From the NCBI RefSeq assembly GCF_037038585.1, contig NC_092524.1, forward strand, positions 46,337,001-46,401,000: a stretch of DNA of 64,000 nucleotides, given 5' to 3'. A program made the translations under genes and the position numbers. The notes beneath the pieces are model-generated. The model was not told where the DNA came from and ran no database searches. It saw nothing but the letters and a program-made list of their open reading frames with translations. Source of the stretch: Patagioenas fasciata. Taxonomy: Eukaryota; Chordata; Aves; Columbiformes; Columbidae. Shown one piece after another: positions 13,601-25,600 of the stretch (positions within the stretch are counted from its first letter, which is position 1; each line of letters begins with the position of its first letter).

Positions 13601-16600
13601 GGGGCAGCTTTCTAAGTCCTTTGTCAGTCTTTCAGCTCTTCTTCTGCAGCCTCCAGGCTATGTACTGGCCACGTAGCAGCTCTCTATAATGGTTTACAGC
13701 AGAAGTAAGCAGCCCCTTTCTGCTACTTTCACAGATGAATGTTACCTCCATGAAAGCACTGGAAAGAACATATTCTAGAAATGACACAGCATTGGAGGTT
13801 AAGGGATTTACCTACTCCTTTGATACAAATTACTTGTCACAGCAAAATGTTCTTTAGCCTTTAAATACATTAAATGTGTCTGAGCCTATGCAAGCATGGA
13901 TCGATAGTCGAAGTCTGATATTAGCTTCTCAAGTTTGTATTTGGATAATGAGCGTGTATTTGGAGCATGAGACACACTGACTTCAGTTATTGCAGCACTG
14001 AGGGAGGACAGGACCTTAGCTGGAACATTCTGGTTTTATCTGTAGTAATTCAGTGCACTGGAAACATTTTAGTACACAGTGTAATACTGGCTGCCTATTT
14101 GGGTTGCATTTTTGACAGTGGTCATTTGTATTAAAAAGGAAAAAAATAGTGAAAATAGTTTAAGATTTAGTTTCTTTAGTAGAATTCTAGGAACTGATAT
14201 CAAACACATTCTTTAATGGATTAAGACTAAAATTTGGTAGAAAGCACCCAAGTAGCTCATGCTTATACATTTAACTTCTTCCCAAAAGACAATTCTCAAA
14301 AAAGTTTTGTCAGCTCTGGTGACTGTGCTTTCAAGATCCTGGTGGAATTTCAGTCAGTTAAAGGATTTACCCTTTCCCCCCCTTGCCCCCCTTTTCCCCT
14401 TCCTTTTCTTCCCAAAAGTATGTACTGTGAAGGGCTACTTGCTACCTTCTGTACTAGAGAGAGCCTTGTTTTTTTTGGATGTGGGAAGGGTTTCCTTGTT
14501 GTCTACTCAGGGATGACAGTTGCTAACATCTCAGTTGCAGTAAAGCTGCCCTGGACTGCTGCGTGTCTCGCAGTACCAAGCCCACCGATGCTCCTCAGCG
14601 TGGCCAGGCTACAGGTCTGGCTGTTCCCAGCTCCTGGTGCGCTCCCTGGGCACAGGCTCTCTTCAGCCGCTCTGCCCAGAGATGAGCGCTTGTGGCTCAG
14701 TCGCTGCTGGCCATGGAACTGGCACTAGCCCTGCTAAAAGTTCCCATGGGTTGAGGGTGAGGCTGTAAGGGCAACGTGGCTTGCACGTCACCTCTTCAGG
14801 TACAGTAGGCAGTTTAAACACAGAAAGGAGCAGCAATGAAAAGTGGTTTGGATAGCACTGAAAAATACAGGCCCATAACACTGTAGCAGTGCTGTCACCT
14901 CTTCCCTTTGCTTTCCTGCTTGGGAATGATCAGTCCACTTGGGTCCTGCTTATAAGTAAGCATGTCCAACTGGTTATATTAATAGTAAAGAGGGTGCCTA
15001 AGAAGATTAATCATCTCCTTATTTTACTCTTGTTCTTCCCCTGGAGAGGCACGTAGAGTACATGACCAGGGACCTGTCAGCCCATGGTAGGATCTGAGCT
15101 TCTTGGCTGCCTCATAGGTGCCTCCTTGTAGATGTGATGCCCTGACACCCCACAGGGAGCAAAGCCCCTGGTCATGAAGTAGGGATGTGACAACTCCTAG
15201 GCTCCTTGTTCTTGTTTCTCCCGCAGCCCTGCTGTGTGTGCAGGCCCTTCTGTGCTGTCAGTCCAGTTCCCCTGCCCTGGGGTAAAGGTGTCAGAGAGCT
15301 GTGCAACTTTTTTTTTTTTTTTTTAAATCTGTGCTGCAAACTATACTCAATTAATACTCAATTACTACACTGGTGCCCCCGGCCCCACCCCTCTGCGGTT
15401 TCCACACCAAACACAATTCCGGCAGCCTCAGCGCCGCTCTGTGGGACTCGAACTGTGGGCTCAAGTGATCCGACAGACGCTGCCTCCCTACACAGCTGGG
15501 ACAACAGGCGCATACCACTGTGCCCAGTAAAGCATTTGACACAGTCTCCCACAGCATTCTCATAGCTAAACTGACGAAGTGTGGTCTGGACGATCGGGTA
15601 GTGAGGTGGACTGTGAACTGGCTGAAGGAAAGAAGCCAGAGAGTCATGGTCAATGGGGCAGAGTCCAGTTGGAGGCCTGTATCTAGTGGAGTGCCTCAAG
15701 GTTTGGTGCTGGGGCCAGTACTGTTCAATATATTCATCAATGACTTGGATGAGGGAATAGAGTGTACTATCAACAAGTTTGCTGATGACACCAAGCTGGG
15801 AGGAGTGGCTGACACGCCAGAAGGCTGTGCCGCCATCCAGCGTGACCTGGACAGGCTGGAGAGTTGGGCGGGGAAAAGTTTAATGAAATAAATCAAGGGC
15901 AAGTGTAGAGTCTTCCATCTGGGCAGGAACAACCCCAGGTTCCAGTATGAGTTGGGGAATGATCTATTAGAGAGCAATGTAGGGGAGAGGGACCTGGGGA
16001 TCCTGGTGGACAGCAGGGTGACCATGAGCCAGCACTGTGCCCTTGTGGCCAAGAGGGCCAATGGCATCCTGGGGTGTATTAGAAGGGGGGTGGTCAGTAG
16101 GTTGAGAGAGGTTCTCCCTCCTCTCTACTCTGCCCTGGTGAGACCACAACTGGGATACTGTGTCCAGTTCTGGGCTCCTCAGTTCAAGAAGGACAGGGAA
16201 CTGCTGGAGAGAGTCCAGCGTAGGGCAGCAAAGATGATGAAGGGAGTGGAGCATCTCCCTTATGAGGAAAGGCTGAGGGAGCTGGGTCTGTTTAGTTTGG
16301 AGAAGAGGAGGCTGAGGGGTGACCTTATTAATGTTTATAAATATACAAAGGGTGAGTGTCACGAGGATGGAGCCAGGCCCTTCTCGGTGTCAAACAGTGG
16401 TAGGACAAGGGGTAATGGGTTTAAGCTGGAACATAAGAGGTTCCACTTAAACTTGAGAAGAAACTTCTCAGTGAGGGTGACAGAACACTGGAACAGGCTG
16501 TCCAGGGGGGTTGTGGAGTCTCCTACTCTGGAGACATTCAAAACCCGCCTGGACACGTTCCTGTGTAACCTCATCTAGGTGTTCCTGCTCCAGCAGGGGG

Positions 16601-19600
16601 ACTGGACTAGATGATCTTTTGAGGTCCCTTCCAATCCCTAGCATTCTATGATTCTATGAAACTTTACCAAGATCTGTGGGCAAAAAGAACAGGAGGACTG
16701 GATTAAATAAACACTGACTCTGCTTTTCCTTGCAGACAGACAACACTAGTCGTCTATATCATGGCTCTGGTGGGAATGATAGCTTATACCTTCACTCTGA
16801 GCCTGGGCCACCTCTGGGTGGTCTTTGTGACTGCAGGCGCGCTGGGGTAAGTTCATGTGCAGGCTGCTTTTCTCTACACGTGAACTGGTAGGGGATGAGC
16901 AGGGAGCAGAGCTCATGGTGCAGGGGGAATTGGGGAGAGCCATAGCCTGTGCATGGCTTCTGCATGATTTAAGGACAAAATGATCTGTTCTTCCCATCTC
17001 TCTCTTGTATGTGTTTTACTAGAGTCAGGAACATTAGTGTGGCCCTGCTCAGCTGCAGCTGCATTAAATGTTCCAGGTAATCAAGTGAAAGCATTTGGGA
17101 AGTGAGTGGTACCACAGCCCCATAGATGAGCAGCAGACAAGAATGAAAAGCATGTGGGCCTGGGTGGCCGTTTGACTGTGCTGGAGATGGTGCCCCTTAG
17201 AGTTGCTTGTGGGAGATGCTGCTTTTAATGCCTCATCCTTGTAGCAACTGGCAGTTCCATTCTGGCCTGGCTTTGTGCCTTGAGGCTGTGGGCAAAGATT
17301 TTTCTGAGTATGAGGAAGACTTGTGCTATGGTGAGGGAATCAGACAGCTGCTTGGGCTGTGACAATGCCAGGGGAAACAGCCTGTGCAGTCACTGAAGCG
17401 TCCCAAAGGGGATATGGGCTACACCATGCCTCTTCAGTCTTCTTTCTGGAAATTTTTGAGCCTTCCTTTCTGTGTGCTTCTTTACAGGTTTTTTATGACA
17501 GGATACCTTCCCCTGGGCTTTGAGTTTGCTGCAGAGTTGACATACCCAGAATCAGAAGGAACATCATCAGGACTCCTTAATGTTTCAGCACAGGTAGGTG
17601 TGCTGTTTTCCCTTTGCTTGCCTCTTTATAGGCAGAGAGATTAAATTGTAGTTCCCAGCCTTGAGTCCTTATTCTTGTCCATGATTATTGTAATATACTG
17701 CAGATCTAAGCACCCTGGGACCTGGCTTTTTGAATGATGTTCCTCATGGCATTTCTCTAGTGGCACTGATTTTGTTTCTGCTTTGGAAAATGCATCAGGA
17801 TGCCAGTCATCCTTGTCTCTTCCAACATTGTCCCTAGCAGCCTAGGACCTGGCTCTACTGCAGTGAGAGATGGGATTCCAGCCTTAAAGGTCACCTGTCT
17901 TCTCATTAGCTACAGGGAGGTACCATTGGGTGTGTTTATAACCAAACTTTAGCCTCGCTAGGCCAACAGCTTGGTTGGCCCATGTGCTCTGATACTTTGG
18001 TAAAGCTGAGAAATTCTTTGGGCTGCTTTACAATAACAGTACAGCTTGACACTGCCTTTGTTTGTTTGTAGATTTTTGGTATTGCCTTCACCATCAGCCA
18101 AGGGCAAATCATGTATCACTTTGGGACAAAGGCAGGAAATCTCTTTCTTTGTTCTTTTCTGTTCCTGGGGACCATCATGACAGGTAATTACATTTTTTGT
18201 GTTCCTCTGCCATTACTCTTCCCTTTGGGCTTGTCAAATGACTTGAAGAACTTTTGTCTGTAGTAGTGCCTGCAGGAAAATGCAGGACCTGTGCAGCAGT
18301 ACCATAGCAATGCTGCTGTGCTTCTTTGAGCATCTGGTCTCTGTTACAAAGATGATCCAGGGCTTCTTGCTTTGGCTGCTGGCTGGGGTCTCAAAGATGT
18401 ACATCCTGCATCCTGCCTGGTTCAGAAGTGCTCTCTGCCTCATCCAGGAGAGTGGTTTCTCTTGCTCACTGCAATGTGTTCTTGTCCTTTCTGGGGCCTC
18501 TGCTGCTCCTTTTGAGTCCTGGGGAAATCGATGTGGGTGCTGCCTGATGACTTAACTGTCTTTACATCTCTCTTCCTCCCTCTGTCCCAGCATTCATTAA
18601 GGCTGATCTCCGAAGACAGCAGGCCAATTTGGATAATGAACAGATGGTGAGTAAACCCCCACTTCAGTCCATGCTGTGCCCCTGCTATTAGCTCAGGACA
18701 ACACCCAGCCTTATTTCAGACCCCTAGGGAGGCAGGTTATTCATCTTATTCCCTGTCCTCAGCTGCCAAGTGGGGTTCAGTGTGTGGGACTGGAGTAGGA
18801 TAGGTGGCAAAGCCCAAAGGAGGGCTTGAGCAGCCTGGCTGCCCACATTTTGAGAGTGTATGGGTCAGGATCAAGGGACAGGCTGGCAGGGGTGATACTG
18901 TTGTAGGTGTCTATTACAGGCCATCAGATCAGACTGAGGAAGTTGATGAGGCCTTCTATGCGCAGCTGAGAGTGGCCTCACAGTCGCAGGCCCTGGTTGT
19001 TGTGGGTGATTTTAACTTCCCTGATGTTTGCTGGAAGGACCATTCAGCCAGCCAGCCACAGTCCAGGAGGTTCCTCCAGTGCATTGATGATAACTTCCTC
19101 ATGCAGATGGTGGAGGAGCCGACCAGGAGAGGTGCACTGCTGGATCTCATCCTCACTAACAAGGAGGGACTGGTCGAAGCAGTAAAGGTCGAGGGCTGCC
19201 TGGGTTGCAGTGACCATGAGATGGTGGAGTTCAGCATCTCGTGTGGTAGGAACAGAATAGCAAGTAGAATTGCAACCCTGGACTTTGGCAGGGCTAATTT
19301 CGGCCTTTTCAAGCAATTGCTGGGGGAAATCCCATGGGCAAGACTGCTTGAAGGAAAAGGGGCCCAAGAGAGCTGGATTGCATTCAGAGATTGCTTCTTC
19401 CATGCTCAGGATCAGAGCATCCGCACATGTAGGAAGTCGAAGGGAGCCAGAAGGCCTGTGTGGTTGAATAGGGATCTGTTGGGTATGCTCAAGCAGAAGA
19501 GGAGAGTTTACAGGTCATGGAAGCAGGGACTGGCCACTTGGGAGGAATATAAGGCTGCTGTTAGAGGATGCAGGAAGGCAGCTAGGGTAGCCAAGGCCTC

Positions 19601-22600
19601 CTTAGAATTACAGCTGGCGAGAGGGGTCAAGGACAGCAAGAAGAACTTTTTCAAATACATAGCAGTTAAAACTAATACCAGAGGCAATGTAGGCCCACTG
19701 ATGAATGAGGTGGGTGCCCTGGTGGCAGAAGACACAGAGAAGGCAGAATTGCTGAATGCCTTCTTTGTCTCTGTCTACTCCGCTGGAGGCTGTCCTGGGG
19801 AACCCTGTACCCCTGAGACCCCGGATGAAGCCAGGTTAATGGAGGAGTTTGCTTTAGTCGATGAGGACTGGGTTAGGGAACAATTAAATAGTCTGGACGT
19901 CCATAAATCCATGGGTCCAGATGGGATGCATCCACGGGTGCTGAGGGAGCTGGCTGAAGTCATTGCTAGACCGCTATCCATCATTTTTGCCAAGTCTTGG
20001 GAAACGGGAGAGGTGCCCGAGGATTGGAGGAAAGCAAATGTCACTCCAGTCTTTAAAAAGGGCAAGAAGGAGGACCCGGGTAATTATAGACCGGTCAGCC
20101 TCACCTCTGTCCCTGGGAAAGTAATGGAACAGCTTATCCTTGGTGTCATCTCAAGGCACATCAGGGATAAGAGGGTCATTAGGGGCAGTCAGCATGGCTT
20201 TACCAAGGGTAAGTCATGCTTGACCAACCTCATAGCCTTTTATGAGAATGTAACAAGGTGGATGGATGATGGCAGAGCGGTGGATGTGGTCTACCTTGAC
20301 TTCAGTAAAGCCTTTGACACAGTCCCTCACAGCATCCTCACAGCTAAGTTGAGGAGGTGTGGTCTGGACAATAGAGTAGTGAGGTGGGTTGCAAACTGGC
20401 TTAAAGAGAGAAGCCAGAGAGTGGTGGTCAATGGTGCGGAGTCCAGTTGGAGGCCAGTATCTAGTGGAGTGCCTCAGGGGTCAGTACTGGGGCCAATATT
20501 ATTCAATATATTCATTAATGATTTAGACGAGGGAATTGAGTGTACCATCAGCAAGTTTGCTGATGACACTAAGCTGGGAGGAGTGGCTGACACGCCAGAA
20601 GGCTGTGCTGCCATCCAGCGGGACCTGGACAGGCTGGAGAGTTGGGCGGGGGATAACCTGATGGAATTTAACAAGGGAAAGTGTAGAGTCCTGCATCTGG
20701 GCAGGAACAATCCCAAGTTCCAGTATAGGTTGGGGAATGACCTATTAGAGAGCAGTGTAGGGGAAAGGGACCTGGGGGTCCTGGTGGACAACAGGATGAC
20801 CATGAGCCAGCACTGTGCCCTTGTGGCCAGGAAGGCTAATGGCATCCTCGGGTGTATTACAAGGCAGGTGGACAGTAGATCGAGAGAGGTCCTCCTTCCC
20901 CTCTACTCCGCCCTGGTGAGACCCCATCTGGAATATTGTGTCCAGTTCTGGGCCCCTCAGTTCAAGAAGGACAGGGAACTGCTGGAGAGGGTCCAGCGTA
21001 GGGCAACAAAGATGATTAAGGGAGTGGAGCACCTCCCTTATGAAGAAAGGCTGAGGGAGCTGGGGCTCTTTAGTTTGGAGAAGAGGAGACTGAGGGGTGA
21101 CCTTATTAATGTTTATAAATATATAAAGGGTGAGTGCCATGAGGATGGAGTCAGGCTCTTCTCAGTGGCAAACAATGATAGGACAAGGGGCAATGGGATC
21201 AAGCTGGAACACAAGAGGTTCCACTTAAATTTGAGAAGGAACTTCTTCTCAGTGAGGGTAACAGAGCACTGGAACAGGCTACTCAGGGAGGTTGTGGAGT
21301 CTCCTTCCCTGGAGACATTCAAAGCCCGCCTGGACACATTCCTGTGCGACCTCATCTAGGCGTTCCTGCTCCAGCAGGGGGATTGGACTAGATGATCTTT
21401 TGAGGTCCCTTCCAATCCCAAACATACTGTGATACTGTGATACTGTGATTTTGAGCAGTGCCACAGACAAGGCTGCTACTTCATGTGTACACACCAGAGC
21501 TTGGGGTATGATGTCCCAGGGGCATGCTGTGCAGTAAATGCAGCTGTTTGCCTGTGGGAGAGGGCCTTCACTGAACTAATTGCAGTGGATACTCTTAGAA
21601 GCAATCCCTGCAGGGAAAGGGAGGGGACTGATGGTTGGCTGAGGCTCTTCTTATTGCTCAGGGCTCCTCTTCTAGGACATTAGCAGAGATATCCACTCAA
21701 CGTTCATTAAGCCCTCAGTGACCATGAACAGCGAAGTGCATGAGCTCAGTTCTCTGCTGACTTGAGTCGACTCTTTTCAGAAGGCAGTGCTGCCTTCCTC
21801 CAGATAATCTAACCAGTCCGATCTGGAGGGAGACCAGAAGGTCCAAGAAGCAGCTCTGCTCTGACCAGCTGCTCAGGAAGATGGATTTTCAATTACAAAA
21901 TATATGCTTTTTCATTTTTTACTTATTTTTACTGGACTATCGGAGCACAAATGCAGAGGGTAGTATAAGTAAAGGGAAATGATGCTGCCTTGAGTAGTTC
22001 TTGCACGTATAATTCTAGACTAGATGCAGGGGGGAAGGGCTATACAATTTATGTAGTTTGGGTAATAATTTAAAAAGAATTCCTACTTTTTTCTGCTCTG
22101 AGACTGACAACTTTGGCTGATTTTAGCAGTGGTGAGCATCATGGTCTACAGGACAAAGCTTGGAAGACAACTGCTCTCCCAGAATCCTGGCATGAATGGG
22201 GCTAACTGGAACATACTTAGCTAAGCTGAGCTGGGCTAAAGACCAGTCTGTTTTGATATACACCAAACTCCTTATATCCCTTGATTAACAGTGCTGAAAT
22301 CAAAGGCAGAAGATTAATTGAAAGGCCAAACCATGCCCTGCAAGCCCTGAGGCAGTAGGGTTGTAATGGGAGGTGCTGATGGCACTGTGATTTAATTTAT
22401 AACATATATGTGGAAGGCCCAGGAAATATCAAAGTCCTCTGGGAATCAACACGATGCCTAGTAGTAGTAAGATCCTTTCCTTTTGTCAGACACATCTCTC
22501 ACCAGACAAATTGTACACTTCTGCTTAAGCCATTTTTAGTATAAATCTTTTTAGTATAAATACAATTGTAAGATCTTGCCTCTGGAGGGGGCGGGCATTG

Positions 22601-25600
22601 AGACCAGAACAAAGGCGGTACAGGTGTCATTTCTATAATCCTGAAAGCCTCCAGAACTGACTGCAGGAAGAATCAGAGGGATGTTTGTGAGGTAATAGGT
22701 CTCAGTCAAGCAAAAACTTCACTGGCAGCTCCTTTCCCTTGAGGAAGTAATGACGGACACCCTGCCACACCCCCAAATGTGGCTTCCACATGGCTGAGCT
22801 CACTTGGGTACTTCTCAAGCTTAATAAACAATATCAGCTGACGGTGGGCTGAACCTGGTGTTCTGCACTGGCATGGATGCCTCAGTCAGGAGAGCAGTCA
22901 GCTGGGCTTGGGCATTGTGTGGCAGCTTTGTGGAGAGCTCTGACAGAGCTGGACCTTTTCTATATGGCACAGCTGCCTTAGACATGTTTGAGTTATTTTA
23001 CTGATTTCAGCCTTTTCCTGTTCGTCTTTTTAATTTCCCTCCCTACTTGCTTCCATCTTTTCTGGGATGGTGACTTGTGGCTGTTGTTACAGAGACTCCA
23101 AGGCAGCCCTCAGATCATGGATTATGGGACTGTAGCTTGTAACCCTAACCCCATCAATTCCCATTCCTGCTCACTAGCTCATACACAAAGGTAGGAGAAT
23201 CGCACTAATCTGCTTCTCTGAACACTCACGGGTAGCACAGGCACCAAGCCAATGGCACTTCTGGGCTGACAGCAAGGGCCATAAAGTACTGAGAATCTTT
23301 CTGGCCTTGACCTGAGAGGAAAGACAAGACAGTTTTCAAGAATGGTGCAGAGATCCCACCAGGGCATAGGGATTCAACAAGGTGCAGCAGGCAAAGCCTG
23401 GTGCTGGAGCAGATGGAGAACTGACTTTTCAGGAAGTTATTGCAGAGAGGAGGTGCAGACATTTGAAGACTCTTCTCTGACATGACTTCTACAGTCCAGA
23501 TTCTTGGCTGGAAGTGATACCAGGAGCCCTGTAGAAGAGTTAGCTTTGATCACAGCCAGGGCATATGACCAGCTTCAAGAAGGAAGTTTAAAAATGTATA
23601 GCAATAACAGAGTCATTGGGTTGGTGCCTTTTGGTATAAGAATGCCTGAAAATTGTAAAGCTCTGTGCTTGCTGATCTGTGAGTCTCAATGGCACTTGGC
23701 ATTTTCTTAGCTGTTGCTCAAGGTGTAATGCTTTGTTACTCACTGTCCTCTGCTTCGCACTGGCCGAGCTGCGAAGTTAACCTCGCTACCCTTTGCTTTT
23801 CAAGGGGTTCATAGAGTGTGTATCATTTGGTGCCACAGCCAACAGGACTAACAGGCAAAAGCAAAGTTAGTCCATTGGGAAAAACAGCCTTAATCTTGCC
23901 CAGGCTAGAGCGTGTGGTACAATGAGCGTGGCAGCTGCCATGCTTTGATGCAAGCATGAGGAAGAGTCCCAAGAGCAGGGAAAGATTTGACTCCAGGCTG
24001 AGGCTTGTAAAGCCGTCTCCACGGCAGTTTTAGCAGGGTACACATGTGGCGTTGGCTGGGTATCAAGTAGTTCAGAAGCTGTAGCTGCATGAGCTGGGCA
24101 AGCCTGCTTGGAGTATACTGGTACTTTTTTGATGGTTGAAGTTTATGTCATCATCTTTTGTTAGCAGACTTAGCTTGGTACAATTGCCAGTGTTACGATT
24201 GACATCACAGTTGCAAAATAGACACTGCGAGGCTCAGGCTTGTTGCTGCATGCACCCCGCGTCAAAACTGCATCCATAAAGGAAAAAAGTCTGGTCATTG
24301 TCGTAGGACACTCCTTTCTGAAGGAACAGAAGATCTGATGTTTCCCACAGCATTCTCCTGGAGGAGTTGGCAGCTCATGGTCTGGATGGGTGTGCTCTTG
24401 GCGGGGTAAAGAACTGGATGGATGGCTGGGCTGTGGTGAATTTAGTCAAATCCAGTTGGTGGCTGGTCACGAGTGATGTTCCCCAGGGCTCAGTATTGGG
24501 GCCAGTTATGTTTAATATCTGTATCAATGATCTGTATGAGGGGATTGAGTGCACCTTCAGTAAGTTTGCAGATGACACCAAGCTGGGTGGGAATGTTGAT
24601 CTGCTGGAGGGTAGGAAGGTCCTCCAGAGGGATCTGGACCAGCAGGCTTGTTGGCCTGAGGCCAGGTGTATGAGGTTTGACAAGGCCAAGTGCCAGATCC
24701 TGCACTTGGGTCACAACAACCCCAGGCAGCACTACAGGCTCGGAAGAGTGGCTGGAAAACTGCCTGGCAGAAAATGACCTGGGGGTGTTGATTGACAGTT
24801 GGCTGAATATGAGCCAGCAGTGTGCCCATGTGGCCAAAAAGGCCAACAGCATCCTGGCTTGTATCAGACATAGTGTGGCCAGCAGGATGAGGGAAGGGAT
24901 CGTCCCCCTGTACTCACCACTGGTGAAGCCGAACATCGAATCCTGTGTTCAGTTTTGGGCCCCTCACTGCAAGAAAGACATTGAGGTGCTGCAGAGAGTT
25001 CAGAGAAGGGTGACAAAGCCGGAGAAGGGTCTAGAGAAAAAGTTGTGAGGAGCAGCTGAGGGAACTGGGGCTGTTTAGCCTGGAGAAAAGGAAGCTGAGG
25101 GGAGACCTTATTGCTGTCTACAACTACATGAAAGAAGGTTGTAGCATGGAGGGTGTTGGTCTCTTCTTCCAAGTAACAAGTGATAGGACAAGAGGAAATG
25201 GCCTCAAGTTGCTCCAGGGGAGGTTCAGATTGGATATTAGGAAAAACTTCTTCACAGAAGGGGTTGTCAGGCATTGGAAGAGGCTGCCCAGGGAAGTGGT
25301 AGAGTCACCACCCCTGGAGGTGTTTAAAGGACATATAGATTGGGTGCTTAGGGACATGGTTTAGTGGTGGACTTAGCAGTGTTAGGTTAGTCATTGGACT
25401 TTATGATCTTAAAGGTCTTTTCCAATCTAAACAATGCTATGATTCTGTGGCTGTTGCAAGGAGAAGACTGACACTTGGATGTGAACTTCCAGAGGATGCA
25501 GAGCTGCCGTTGTGCAGGCCTCACACTTCCCACGGGAACGCTGTGCCATTGGCTGTGTATTGCTTTTGTGTGACTGTGGGTTTTCCCCTGTCTTTACCCA

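Larger units (their letters stand above)
8729..16735 (+). other. FLVCR2 intron 5
   Basis: An 8-kb intron. 8729-15300 looks like single-copy DNA, with a 9-bp palindrome at 11079-11100 and a pyrimidine tract at about 14365-14412. 15308-16658 holds the 7SL-like/CR1 composite insertion. No additional exon is recognised. Confidence 0.7.

Noticed and set aside
15445-15453. tRNA-like B box, considered as a tRNA gene
   Set aside because: No acceptor stem or anticodon arm can be drawn; the 5' sequence and A-B spacing fit 7SL instead.
18956-21355. Several 100-130-codon antisense frames inside the CR1
   Set aside because: They are mirror frames of the CR1 reverse transcriptase; the same frames recur opposite the other CR1 copy.
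23140-23160. Telomere-like CCCTAACCCC
   Set aside because: A single imperfect unit without an array.
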